Notes under the pieces: model-generated
What the model saw: only the letters and a program-made list of their open reading frames with translations
What the model was told of the DNA's origin: nothing
Database searches by the model: none
Shown here: positions 40,770-49,746 of the stretch, in pieces
Position numbering within the stretch: position 1 is the stretch's first letter
Layout of the letters: every line of letters begins with the position of its first letter
Assembly: GCF_001857965.1 (NCBI RefSeq)
Contig: NZ_CP017774.1
Coordinates: 744,001 to 808,000, forward strand
Origin: Flavobacterium commune
GTDB taxonomy: Bacteria; Bacteroidota; Bacteroidia; Flavobacteriales; Flavobacteriaceae
Reading direction: 5' to 3'
DNA length: 64,000 bases
Position numbers and translations under genes: made by a program

Positions 40770-41853
40770 TTCTAACTAGATTTTCATAATAATTTTGTAA
40801 CCATAAAACACTGGAATGAATATCAAATCCGGCATCGACAATATCGTTAAAAGTGTCACGTTTAGCTATTTTGGAAAGTTTCAAAATGGCTTCAACCCAT
40901 TTTTGTTTGGAATCATTTAAGTCTAAAAACGTCATGTTTCCTTTTACAATTTCCGATTCCCGGGGAACTCCGGTAGAAACCAGACATGGTAAACCTGCTG
41001 CCTGTGCCTCAACTAAAGAAACGGGCAAACCTTCAAAAAAAGAAGGCATTAAAAATAAATCCATTTTTTGAAGAATTTCATTTACATCGGAACGACTGCC
41101 TAAAAAATGAACTTTATCAGTTAATCCTAATTGATTCACTTTTTCTTTTATTTGCAATTCAAGCTCACCATTCCCTACTAAAATTAAATTTGCATTCTTC
41201 ACCTCTGTTAATAACTCATGAAAAATAGCAATCAAAAAAAAGTGGTTTTTTTGAGGCGAAAATCGGGCAACATTGATAATATTTAAACCTTCTTCTTGAT
41301 CATCATTAATTATTTCTAAATTATATCTAAATTTAGTTGCATCGATGGCATTTGGAATTATTTTAAATTCTAAATCATTTCCATACAACCATTCTCCTGC
41401 CAATTGACCACAGGCAAAAAAATCAGTAGCATATTTAGGAAGTTTTGATTTCAGGTATTTACCAATAATAGTTTTAATTGATTTCTCAGGCATAACCGCA
41501 ATATGGCTATGAATGATTCGCTTTTTTATACCATATTTCTTTGAATATTTTAGTGGAAAATACCCAAAAGTATTATTATGCACATGAACAATATCAAAGT
41601 TTGGGTTCTCCCTGAAAAACACATCTATAGCTCTTATATATGCAAAAACACTTTTGTATGACAAAGCCGGTAAGCGATGAATTTTTCCCCCTAATGCTAT
41701 TATTTCGTGTTCATACTCACCTGAATTTCTATGTACTAAAAATTCAAATTCAAATTTATTCTTATCTAAACCTTTAAAATAATTCATCAACATGGTTTCA
41801 ATACCACCCCGATTCATTACTGTTACTACTTGTAACACCTTTATCTTACTCAT
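40759..41853 (-). CDS. Glycosyltransferase family 4
   Basis: The 364-residue GT-B starts KVLQVVTVMNRGGIETMLMN (4-23) with the glycine-rich GGIE turn. FDIVHVHNNTFGYFPLKYSK (about 80-99) and HSHIAVMPEKSIKT follow. The donor half has IINVARFSPQKNHFFLIAIF (about 190-209) and MPSFFEGLPVSLVEAQAAGL (about 274-293), with FFEGLPVSLVEAQ as the EX7E signature. It lies directly against the GT2 gene upstream (adjacent, no gap) and overlaps the GT32-like gene. EpsF-like proteins have the same layout. Confidence 0.9.
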   Translation of the reverse strand: MSKIKVLQVVTVMNRGGIETMLMNYFKGLDKNKFEFEFLVHRNSGEYEHEIIALGGKIHRLPALSYKSVFAYIRAIDVFFRENPNFDIVHVHNNTFGYFPLKYSKKYGIKKRIIHSHIAVMPEKSIKTIIGKYLKSKLPKYATDFFACGQLAGEWLYGNDLEFKIIPNAIDATKFRYNLEIINDDQEEGLNIINVARFSPQKNHFFLIAIFHELLTEVKNANLILVGNGELELQIKEKVNQLGLTDKVHFLGSRSDVNEILQKMDLFLMPSFFEGLPVSLVEAQAAGLPCLVSTGVPRESEIVKGNMTFLDLNDSKQKWVEAILKLSKIAKRDTFNDIVDAGFDIHSSVLWLQNYYENLVRNDT

Positions 41854-42732
41854 CTATTTTCTGGTCTTATAGCTTATAAAAAAAAACAATAGAATTCCGA
41901 AAGGAATGGCCAATACGGTATATAATTTCAATGGTGATTCTTTTATAAACTTTTTGTTTTTAAGCAACAGACTCGTTGAAACATAATGGATGCAATTTCT
42001 AAGTTGAACCTTTTTGGATTGCGTATATTGCATTTGTACCTTCCTTATAAAAGACCAGCCTTTAGGGTTTCTGATATATTGGTAATACATATTCTTAGAA
42101 GATCCATCAGTTTGATATTCTACAACTACTAATGGCTTATTTATACACAACAACTCATAATCCTGATCTATCAACAAATATTTATAGCCTAATGAAACAT
42201 ATTTTTCTCCTTCAAAAACAGGATAATTGGGATATTTTTTAATTACGTCAGTCCGATAAACTATCTTTTTATCTCCAATTCCCCCCCGCTCATAAAATCC
42301 GCTCAATGTGGTAGATTTTAAATCACAATCAAATTCCGAACCTATTATCTTATTATTTTTATCAATATCTAAACCTATAATACCTGCGTATTTTTCACTT
42401 CTATTTTTATTCCAGAAATCCAGTATAATTTCAACAGCATTCAAAGGCATAAAATCATCCGAATCGATACAGGTATTGAGTTCAGTCGTGATATGTTTAT
42501 AGGCCGTATTATGGGCTCCATGCATCCCCTGATTCTCCTGATAAATATACTGAATCTGTATTTTATCTTCAGCAATCCATCCCTTTATCAATTCCTGAGT
42601 TTTATCGGTTGAACCATCATCTACAAGCAACCATATAAAATCCTGATTAGACTGATTACAAAGACTGGAGTATAATTGGGGTAATAGATAAGCCCTGTTA
42701 TAAGAAGGGGTAAAAACGGTTAAACTTTTCAT
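41854..42732 (-). CDS. Glycosyltransferase family 2
   Basis: The 292-residue GT2 has SLTVFTPSYNRAYLLPQLYS (3-22), WLLVDDGSTDKTQELIKGWI (about 34-53), ENQGMHGAHNTAYKHI (about 66-81) and NTCIDSDDFMPLNAVEIILD (about 86-105) with the DxD. The MHGAHN block with a following KKIVYRTDVIKKYPNYPVFE segment is typical of the EpsE-like/LgtD subgroup. A hydrophobic C-terminal stretch (LYTVLAIPFGILLFFFISY) suggests a membrane anchor. It directly abuts the EpsG-like gene upstream and the GT4 gene downstream. Confidence 0.9.
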   Translation of the reverse strand: MKSLTVFTPSYNRAYLLPQLYSSLCNQSNQDFIWLLVDDGSTDKTQELIKGWIAEDKIQIQYIYQENQGMHGAHNTAYKHITTELNTCIDSDDFMPLNAVEIILDFWNKNRSEKYAGIIGLDIDKNNKIIGSEFDCDLKSTTLSGFYERGGIGDKKIVYRTDVIKKYPNYPVFEGEKYVSLGYKYLLIDQDYELLCINKPLVVVEYQTDGSSKNMYYQYIRNPKGWSFIRKVQMQYTQSKKVQLRNCIHYVSTSLLLKNKKFIKESPLKLYTVLAIPFGILLFFFISYKTRK

Positions 42733-43818
42733 TTATGACAATATTGCATTCATTAAATAGGTAAATCCAAAGTAAGCGAGTAAAACTGAACCTAATACCT
42801 GATGCTGGTTCTTCATTTGAATTTTCGTTAAAAAAGGATAGACAATAACTATTCCCATCATAAACCAGGACAAATAAGCAAAACGATTGGAAAAATTAGC
42901 ACGGATAACTAACACCCAAAAAGCATTGGCTGCTAAATACACACAAACTAATTGATTATATCTTTGATCTGTAAAATTCTTTTTAAAAAGAAAAAAATAA
43001 GCGGCATAAACTGCCGAGGCGCTGTATAACAAAAAATCCCAGCGAAAACCCGTATTACTAAAAGCATCATCATTAACATTCCCGGCTGTCAAATAACTGG
43101 CACGGTCATCTTCCATAAAGCCGGCAAAAAGCCCTTCCCAAAAACCTCCTGCAATCAACGACAAAGGGATACAGGCTAACCATCCATAAAAATATTTTTT
43201 GGGATTATTGTACAAATAGCTTAAACCTAAAGCAGCAGCAGGAATAGCGACCGATTTATGAAAACCAATGGCAATTAAAACAAATACAACTTTAGGGACT
43301 ATTTTTTCTCTGGATAAAGCGTATAAAAAAAGAGACGTCGCGATTCCGTTACGAATTCCATTAGTTCCATACGACCAAAAAGAAAAAGAAGTTATCAATG
43401 CTAAAAATGCATAAAAAGCATAATTTTTAAACCAGGTCTTGCAGGCTAGCCATAAAGGTAAAACATATAAAATTACACATACCAAAAAAAACATTTGAGC
43501 AGACATTATTTGAGTACATATTTTTACAAAAATTTCAAATCCAATATCCTTACCTTGTCTGCTAAAATCGCCGCGTTGATAACGCAAAAAACCCTCATAA
43601 TAAGTTGACATATCCCCAAAACGCCAGTCTATTGGACGTAATCCCATATACAAAACAGTAAACAAGAAAATAAAAAAACCTAATGACTGCATCGATTTGA
43701 TATTTCTTCTGTCAATAATTGCTACTGACTTTGACCTAAAAAACACTATCAAAACTACCAACAACAAAAAGTTGAAATAAACCGTAGTATAATTTTCAAC
43801 GGGAATAAAATTAAACAT
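42733..43818 (-). CDS. EpsG/Wzy-like polysaccharide polymerase
   Basis: The 361-residue protein has about ten predicted membrane segments. The EpsG family marks are FTVLYMGLRPIDWRFGDMST (about 53-72) and YYEGFLRYQRGDFSRQGKDI (about 73-92), with GFEIFVKICTQIMSAQMFFL, and then SYGTNGIRNGIATSLFLYAL (about 149-168) and IAIGFHKSVAIPAAALG (about 182-198). It would polymerise lipid-linked repeat units on the periplasmic face, working with Wzc. It is the only Wzy candidate recognised in the window. The neighbours on both sides are glycosyltransferases. Confidence 0.86.
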   Translation of the reverse strand: MFNFIPVENYTTVYFNFLLLVVLIVFFRSKSVAIIDRRNIKSMQSLGFFIFLFTVLYMGLRPIDWRFGDMSTYYEGFLRYQRGDFSRQGKDIGFEIFVKICTQIMSAQMFFLVCVILYVLPLWLACKTWFKNYAFYAFLALITSFSFWSYGTNGIRNGIATSLFLYALSREKIVPKVVFVLIAIGFHKSVAIPAAALGLSYLYNNPKKYFYGWLACIPLSLIAGGFWEGLFAGFMEDDRASYLTAGNVNDDAFSNTGFRWDFLLYSASAVYAAYFFLFKKNFTDQRYNQLVCVYLAANAFWVLVIRANFSNRFAYLSWFMMGIVIVYPFLTKIQMKNQHQVLGSVLLAYFGFTYLMNAILS

Positions 43819-43821
43819 AAT

Positions 43822-44931
43822 CTAAGAATACAATAAATTAATCCAATGTTGCATTACAACAGGAGTTGAGAATCTATAACTATTGGATTTCGCATTTACT
43901 CCAAGAACGGTTCTCTTATTTTCATTTTGCATCAAAAATAAAATTTTTTCTGCTAAATCTTTCACATTTTGATTTTCTGCCAAAAATCCATCCTGCCCAT
44001 CTGTAACTATATTGCGAGGACCGTTTGGACAGTCAAAAGAAACTATAGGTAAACCAACCGACAAAGCTTCCAATAAAACCATAGGAAAACATTCGGTTTC
44101 AGAGCTCATGGCATATATACTGTAGTCCATAAAAATTTCCAGCATCTTAGAAGAACTTCCTTTAAAATAAATTGTATTTTCTAAATTATAGGTTTTAATC
44201 AAATTTTCTAATTGTTGTTGGGTTTCCAAATAATCCTCACCATAAAAATGCAATTCCCATTCCGGAAAAACCGCATGTACCTTTTCCCAAGCTTTAATCA
44301 ATTTATCAAATCCTTTTACCGGGGCAATTCTGCCAGCTGCAATGACTTTTTTATTAGTTAAGCTTGCTCTTTCTTTTGGAATGCTAACAGGATTAGGTAT
44401 TACCACCACATTACTGCTTTTATAATACGCTACCTCATCCTTATTTAAAACTACCAAATGATGGTACTTTGATTCCATCCAATCATTAAACTGATTATAA
44501 CTCTTTTTAAGAAAGGACACATTTTGTTTTCTTAATTGTGATTCGAAATAACGGGAAGAATGAAATTCTTTAATTTTTTTTGCCTTTTTATACAAAAAAG
44601 GAATCAAATAAGTTTCATATCCAAAATTAGATACAATAACCACATCGGGTTGAAGCTTATGTAGAATTTGATTTAATTGATAAACATGATTGGGTAATTT
44701 CTGCAAATTAGCCCATGAAAAATAACTCTTCTTTCTGTTATAATTAATAGCTAAATCTAACAATTGTATTTTAGCACTTATAGCATAACAGGGAGCTTGC
44801 TTTTTTTGTTCATTTGTCAAAATAACAACCTCATAACCACAAACCTCAGCAAAATAATTAGCCTTTTCAGCCAATACTTTTTCTATTCCTCCATGTAAAT
44901 ATATTTGATCCGTTACAAAAGCTACCCTCAT
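43822..44931 (-). CDS. Glycosyltransferase family 4
   Basis: The 369-residue GT-B starts RVAFVTDQIYLHGGIEKVLA (2-21), then PDVVIVSNFGYETYLIPFLY (about 94-113). Its donor domain has KVIAAGRIAPVKGFDKLIKA (about 195-214), SSETECFPMVLLEALSVGLP (about 275-294) and VSFDCPNGPRNIVTDGQDGF. The last segment is shared with the GT4 genes at 44928 and 49743, so the three look like members of one expanded subfamily. It overlaps the next GT4 upstream by four bases (44928-44931). Confidence 0.9.
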   Translation of the reverse strand: MRVAFVTDQIYLHGGIEKVLAEKANYFAEVCGYEVVILTNEQKKQAPCYAISAKIQLLDLAINYNRKKSYFSWANLQKLPNHVYQLNQILHKLQPDVVIVSNFGYETYLIPFLYKKAKKIKEFHSSRYFESQLRKQNVSFLKKSYNQFNDWMESKYHHLVVLNKDEVAYYKSSNVVVIPNPVSIPKERASLTNKKVIAAGRIAPVKGFDKLIKAWEKVHAVFPEWELHFYGEDYLETQQQLENLIKTYNLENTIYFKGSSSKMLEIFMDYSIYAMSSETECFPMVLLEALSVGLPIVSFDCPNGPRNIVTDGQDGFLAENQNVKDLAEKILFLMQNENKRTVLGVNAKSNSYRFSTPVVMQHWINLLYS

Positions 44932-46004
44932 CCTCTCAAACTTTTAAACAATTGATCCCATTGGCTTATTATCGTAGCAGGCAAAAATCGTTTTACATTT
45001 TCAAAAGCCCTATTTCCCATCTCAAATCTCAGAATATCGTCTTCTATAAGCTTTTTTACTTTAATAATCATTTCTGACACACTTTGGGCTGGCACCAAAA
45101 AACCATCTACAGAATCAGCAATAATATCTCTGGGGCCTGAAGGGCAATCAAAAGAAACACAGGGCAATCCACAGGCCATAGCTTCAATCAATACCATCCC
45201 GAATCCTTCGGATCTTGAAGGCAATACCATAATTGAACTCTCCAGATATTTTTGTTGTATATCGGCTACGGGTTCAAAAAAACGTACTGTTTTAGTCAAT
45301 TGCAATTCCTCAGCCATTTTTATAAATTGCCGGTTCTTATCTGTTTTTCCGTAAATCATTAACTCCCAATCCGGATACTGCCCACTCAGTTCTTTCCAAA
45401 CTTTCAATAACAAATCATAGCCTTTATTATACGAATGGGAGCCAACAACTATAAGCTTTTTCTGGTTTAAAAGATTACCTGATTGGGGTTTGAAACTCAA
45501 AGGATTTGGTATGGCAATAATATCTCCCTCTTTCCACTCCTCTATATTGGAAGGGGTTAACACTACAAATTTTGCAAAATACTTAAGTTGGGACTGCATC
45601 AACTTACGCATTAATCGCCCTTTGATGGAAGTAGTGGTATTTAGAGCAACGGAAGCATGGCGTTCGTAAATAGTTGGTATTTTTTTTCCTAAAATCCGGG
45701 GCACAAAAAAAGCTTTCAATCCATCATCACAAACTGAAATAACATCCGGTTTTATCTCCCTGACTATTCTTTGCAAGCCTTTTATATATTGAAAAACATA
45801 TTGGGTAAAATTTCCTTTAACAGAAATACAATAGATTTTAATTTTATCAGAAAAAGTATAAAATGGATTTTCATCACTATTATTCAAACAAAGAATACTA
45901 ACCTCATAACCATAGTGTTCTGCTAAATAAGAAGCTTTTATAGAAAGCACCCGTTCTAATCCTCCCGAACCATTAATCCCATTTGTTATATAAAGTAGTT
46001 TCAT
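44928..46004 (-). CDS. Glycosyltransferase family 4
   Basis: The 358 residues have KLLYITNGINGSGGLERVLS (2-21), PDVISVCDDGLKAFFVPRIL (about 88-107) and ERHASVALNTT. The donor side is KLIVVGSHSYNKGYDLLLKV (about 183-202), VLPSRSEGFGMVLIEAMACG (about 260-279) and VSFDCPSGPRDIIADSVDGF. The SEGFGMVLIEAM block is the EX7E motif. It is a paralogue of the genes at 43822 and 49743. It is coupled to its neighbours by overlaps of four bases downstream and one base upstream. Confidence 0.9.
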   Translation of the reverse strand: MKLLYITNGINGSGGLERVLSIKASYLAEHYGYEVSILCLNNSDENPFYTFSDKIKIYCISVKGNFTQYVFQYIKGLQRIVREIKPDVISVCDDGLKAFFVPRILGKKIPTIYERHASVALNTTTSIKGRLMRKLMQSQLKYFAKFVVLTPSNIEEWKEGDIIAIPNPLSFKPQSGNLLNQKKLIVVGSHSYNKGYDLLLKVWKELSGQYPDWELMIYGKTDKNRQFIKMAEELQLTKTVRFFEPVADIQQKYLESSIMVLPSRSEGFGMVLIEAMACGLPCVSFDCPSGPRDIIADSVDGFLVPAQSVSEMIIKVKKLIEDDILRFEMGNRAFENVKRFLPATIISQWDQLFKSLRG

Positions 46005-47035
46005 TATATTTTTACTAGTTGTAAAACCACATTATTTATTTTATTAACCACAATTGAACTACCAATACAACAAAAGACTAACAACAAAAATATTAGCAAT
46101 ACGTAATGAGTACTATAAATAAATGATTTAAAAAAGATCATGTAAAAAAACATATGAACCAGCCATATATTAGTGGCATGTGGAGTAAAAAAATCTAAAA
46201 TTTTACAAAAAAACTGATTTAATCTAACTTGTGTAAACAAAAATAAAAATACCAAAGCGGTAAAGGGAGCGATAATAAAATTAGTCACTAATCCATGTGC
46301 GAATAACAACAAAATAGTTCCTAATGCAAATAAAACAACCTTGTTTTTTATTGATTTAAAAAAATTAGCCCAAATAATATTCCAATTAAAACGCAAAGCA
46401 AAAGCCCCTAACATGAATTGAAATAAGGTGCATCCATAAAGAGCAGCTTGGGTATGAAACCAATTAAAAATTGGAATACTATAATTTAAAGGTTTATAAA
46501 CCCTTAAATAAAAGCTAATAAGATACAAGCATAAAAGGGCTAACAAATAGCAATATGAGTTTATCTTGTCTAGTAATTTAAACCAAAATGAAGAAGTCAA
46601 AACAAACAAAACATAAATAGTAAAAAACCACCAGGCTCCATTATATGAAGTATTAACCGCTAATAAATTTTCTATCAGGGTGAATATTGAACCCGGGTAA
46701 TCTTCCTTGTGTAGCAATAATCCCAAAGCTACCGGAAACAGGAATATTATAACCCAATAATTCAGGTAGAGCTTTTTTAATCGCTTTAAATTATCTGTCC
46801 AGTAAGCAAATTGATTTTGCTGAAATTTAAAATACGATCCATAACCACTTACAAAGGCGAAAATAGGCACACAGGCATCCGAAAACAAAGAAATATAATA
46901 AATTAAAGGCTTCTCACCTAAATAAATTAAAGGTTCAAACAATCCTTCGTAATCCAAAGTATTAAACAAATGAAGACATAGCATCATTAAAATAGCTATG
47001 GATTTCAAATGATTGGATTGCTGAATACTAATCAT
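46004..47035 (-). CDS. Acyltransferase family 3 membrane protein
   Basis: I start at the ATG 47033-47035 (MISIQQSNHLKSIAILMMLC), which overlaps the upstream stop as ATGA and gives 343 residues. The frame is open 22 codons further, but that part lies within the GT2 gene. About ten membrane segments are predicted. LKSIAILMMLCLHLFN (10-25) carries the family histidine; DACVPIFAFVSGYGSYFKFQ (about 52-71) and the WWFFTIYVLFVLTSSFWFKL line follow. This subtype resembles the acyltransferases found next to Wzy genes and probably O-acetylates the repeat unit. Confidence 0.83.
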   Translation of the reverse strand: MISIQQSNHLKSIAILMMLCLHLFNTLDYEGLFEPLIYLGEKPLIYYISLFSDACVPIFAFVSGYGSYFKFQQNQFAYWTDNLKRLKKLYLNYWVIIFLFPVALGLLLHKEDYPGSIFTLIENLLAVNTSYNGAWWFFTIYVLFVLTSSFWFKLLDKINSYCYLLALLCLYLISFYLRVYKPLNYSIPIFNWFHTQAALYGCTLFQFMLGAFALRFNWNIIWANFFKSIKNKVVLFALGTILLLFAHGLVTNFIIAPFTALVFLFLFTQVRLNQFFCKILDFFTPHATNIWLVHMFFYMIFFKSFIYSTHYVLLIFLLLVFCCIGSSIVVNKINNVVLQLVKI

Positions 47036-48051
47036 AAAGTTTTCATTTTTAATTTGAATTGATAAAAACTTTTTTTTAACCAAAAATAAAAATAGGAACA
47101 CCAGTAATATTCATTCATTAAAAACCATAATGGAATTTCTTTTTCAGTTTTAAACGGTTTAATGTATTTTTCAGGCAGACTTTCTTCTAAAAAAAACCGG
47201 ATTTGTTCAATACGTTTAAAAACACCTATGTTTTTGTTAGTAGCAATATTATCGCAAACAGTAACAATAAACAGGCGAAGCCTTTGATTGATATAATTAA
47301 AAAGTTTTAAATCGTCTAATTTAATTTTCCTCCACAATTGTATCATTAATTCATTACTTATCTCATAAGAAGACAAATAATCAGGATTTATTTTGGAAGA
47401 GGCTGAAGTACTATTCAACCTATTGTAATTATAACCATGATACTTGTTAATTATAATCTTTTCGCAATAAGAAACATATTCTAAATTAAAAACCAAATCT
47501 TCCGACATCTTAACCTGATTATTAAAACGAATACCAAAGTTGTCGATTATAGCTTTTCTATACAATTTAGCCCAGGGAACTCCCGCTGTTCCATTCAACA
47601 AAGCATACATCATTTCAGGCATTTTCACAGAATCGCCTTTTTTGCTAAAATCATGTACTGCTAATCGCCTGGCATATACAGAATAGTCATAATAACCACT
47701 GCATACTAAATCAGCCTCATTAGTTATCATATCGTTAACGAGCTCATTTAAATATTCAGGTTCCAACCAATCATCTGCGTCTATAAATGCAACAAAATCA
47801 CCACCCGCTTTTACTAGTCCATGATTTCTGGCTGCCGAAACCCCTTGATTTAACTGATTGATTATTATAATACGATTATCAAGATTGGCATAAGATAAAG
47901 CAATATCTAAAGAAGTATCTGTTGAGCCATCATTGATTAACAATAATTCAAAATCTGAATAAGTCTGCATTAAAATACTTTCCAGGCACTTTTTTAAAAA
48001 AGCAGATGAATTATATACTGGAACAATTATGCTAATTGTAGGTTTTACCAT
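47032..48051 (-). CDS. Glycosyltransferase family 2
   Basis: The 339-residue GT2 has ISIIVPVYNSSAFLKKCLES (6-25), FELLLINDGSTDTSLDIALS (about 34-53), NQGVSAARNHGLVKAGGDFV (about 70-89) and AFIDADDWLEPEYLNEL (about 90-106). GTAGVPWAKLYRKAII and MSEDLVFNLEYVSYCE (about 182-197) complete the EpsJ/CpsI-like pattern. The basic C-terminal tail, rich in Phe and Lys, has no membrane span. It is three bases downstream of the DUF1919 gene and overlaps the acyltransferase gene by four bases. Confidence 0.92.
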   Translation of the reverse strand: MVKPTISIIVPVYNSSAFLKKCLESILMQTYSDFELLLINDGSTDTSLDIALSYANLDNRIIIINQLNQGVSAARNHGLVKAGGDFVAFIDADDWLEPEYLNELVNDMITNEADLVCSGYYDYSVYARRLAVHDFSKKGDSVKMPEMMYALLNGTAGVPWAKLYRKAIIDNFGIRFNNQVKMSEDLVFNLEYVSYCEKIIINKYHGYNYNRLNSTSASSKINPDYLSSYEISNELMIQLWRKIKLDDLKLFNYINQRLRLFIVTVCDNIATNKNIGVFKRIEQIRFFLEESLPEKYIKPFKTEKEIPLWFLMNEYYWCSYFYFWLKKSFYQFKLKMKTL

Positions 48052-48053
48052 CT

Positions 48054-48713
48054 CTAAATCCGCTTAACTAAAGTATTCCAAAATGTATTTTTGATTTTCC
48101 CATTTATTAACCAATATTCGACATCAAATAATATCCGTGAAATACTATAAAGTGAAAGCCCATCCGGTAGTTTATCTTCTTTTATCAATATATGATTTGC
48201 TGATTGATAAGCTGATGTTGCAAAAGAAAGTTTATTTTTAAATGCTAATGAATAAAATCTATCCAGTAAATCCTTAACTTCTTCTGTTTTGTCTGTTTCT
48301 ACACTAAACTTAAAATAATAATTATTCCATTCCGAATTTTGTTTCATCCTCTCTAAACGACGTAACCATTTAGCTGTAGCCTCAGCTTCATCCTTGTAAT
48401 GAAGAAAATGTACCTCTACATCTTTTCCAAGAAGGGCTATTGGATAATTAGGCTCTGAAATGGGATACTTAGTCTTCGAAACAAAATGTAAAGGTTGCTC
48501 CATGTAATAATTAAAATCTTCCAGTAACCGAATAAAACAAGGGCTATGAAAAAACAAACCCACAAAAGGAGTATTATAAGGACGATTAAACTCCTTATAA
48601 ATCTCCGCTCCCCAACAATTATCTGATATAATTACAAAAGGGACATTGCTCATCCTACGCTGATTATAACTTAAGAAAAGCTTTCTTATTGGTTTCCTTA
48701 TTAACTGTAACAT
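48054..48713 (-). CDS. DUF1919 family protein (putative exopolysaccharide enzyme)
   Basis: The 219 residues match DUF1919: VPFVIISDNCWGAEIYKEFN (about 24-43), YNTPFVGLFFHSPCFIRLLE (about 46-65), FVSKTKYPISEPNYPIALLG (about 78-97) and VEVHFLHYKDEAEATAKWLR (about 99-118). Members lie in exopolysaccharide loci from Firmicutes to Bacteroidetes; the function is not established, and a transferase role is only suspected. It sits between two GT2 genes, three bases from the downstream one, so it is most likely part of the same unit. Confidence 0.85.
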   Translation of the reverse strand: MLQLIRKPIRKLFLSYNQRRMSNVPFVIISDNCWGAEIYKEFNRPYNTPFVGLFFHSPCFIRLLEDFNYYMEQPLHFVSKTKYPISEPNYPIALLGKDVEVHFLHYKDEAEATAKWLRRLERMKQNSEWNNYYFKFSVETDKTEEVKDLLDRFYSLAFKNKLSFATSAYQSANHILIKEDKLPDGLSLYSISRILFDVEYWLINGKIKNTFWNTLVKRI

Positions 48714-48768
48714 ATTGAGTAAACAACAAAAGTTAATATATTTTTTCTGTAATAAAATAAAAAACGAC

Positions 48769-49746
48769 CTAAATTAATTGGGATTGTTTCTTTAAATAAT
48801 GAATCCGATTTTTATAAAATATTTTAGGCATCCATCTAAGCTGAAGTTTTTTCCATATCAGCCCTTTAGATTCTCCAGGCAGTATCGGTATATGAAGATT
48901 TAATTTCTGAAATGCTTTCCATTTTTCTTCTGAAGTAAACCCATTGTATGCGTGTAAATGATCAATATAGACATACAAATAGTCTAACTTTTTTCGAATG
49001 GCAATGGTCACCTCCTTATTATTCCCCTCAAACTTATCAATCAAAGTATCACAAACGCCTAAAATATGAGCCACAGAAACTATTTTCTTCAAATTCACTT
49101 CTGAACGCAAAAGAGACCCCTGCCTTACCCGATACCAATAAAATTTATGTGATAATACCGTCATTCTTGCAGCTGAAGTGTACACTTGCAAATTATATGG
49201 TATATCTTCATATATCATTCCTTCCGGGAAACTAATACTATTCTTTTCTAAAAAAGTACATTTATAAATACCTGCCCATACTTGATACATCATTTCATTT
49301 TGTTGAAAATAGCTATTTGATTTTACATCATGAACTGAAGAATTGACATACTCCTCAACCGGTTCATCCGTCTCATCTTTAAACAAAGTAAATCCAAAAC
49401 GAAATACATCTATTTCTGGAGACTTACGTATATAATCCAACAACTTTGGGACAGCTCCGGTTACAATCCAATCATCAGAATCTATAAACCAGACAAAATC
49501 ACCCTGTGCATAATCCATTCCTGTATTTCGGGCACCACTCAATCCCTTATTGTGTTGTCTAACAACACGGATATATTCAAAACGCTTCTCAAACTCAGTA
49601 CAAATCGCATAAGACATGTCCGTTGATCCGTCATCTATTAAAATAACTTCAACACCATCAGTAATCTGAACAGTTATACTTTCTAAACATCTACCCAAAT
49701 AATCCGCAACATTATATACAGGCACTATAATAGACAACAAAATCAT
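48769..49746 (-). CDS. Glycosyltransferase family 2
   Basis: The 325 residues contain LLSIIVPVYNVADYLGRCLE (3-22), VEVILIDDGSTDMSYAICTE (about 32-51), HNKGLSGARNTGMDYAQGDF (about 65-84) and VWFIDSDDWIVTGAVPKLLD (about 85-104). MIYEDIPYNLQVYTSAARM (about 176-194) holds the acidic catalytic pair. This is the common EpsH/WbbL-like GT2 type. The start overlaps the stop of the upstream GT4 gene by four bases. The C-terminus ends in a basic, aromatic stretch. Confidence 0.92.
   Translation of the reverse strand: MILLSIIVPVYNVADYLGRCLESITVQITDGVEVILIDDGSTDMSYAICTEFEKRFEYIRVVRQHNKGLSGARNTGMDYAQGDFVWFIDSDDWIVTGAVPKLLDYIRKSPEIDVFRFGFTLFKDETDEPVEEYVNSSVHDVKSNSYFQQNEMMYQVWAGIYKCTFLEKNSISFPEGMIYEDIPYNLQVYTSAARMTVLSHKFYWYRVRQGSLLRSEVNLKKIVSVAHILGVCDTLIDKFEGNNKEVTIAIRKKLDYLYVYIDHLHAYNGFTSEEKWKAFQKLNLHIPILPGESKGLIWKKLQLRWMPKIFYKNRIHYLKKQSQLI

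Noticed and set aside
47036..47101. Upstream ATG for the acyltransferase at 46004
   Set aside because: It would overlap the GT2 gene by 70 bases and add a non-family lysine- and phenylalanine-rich segment; the ATGA overlap start at 47035 fits better.
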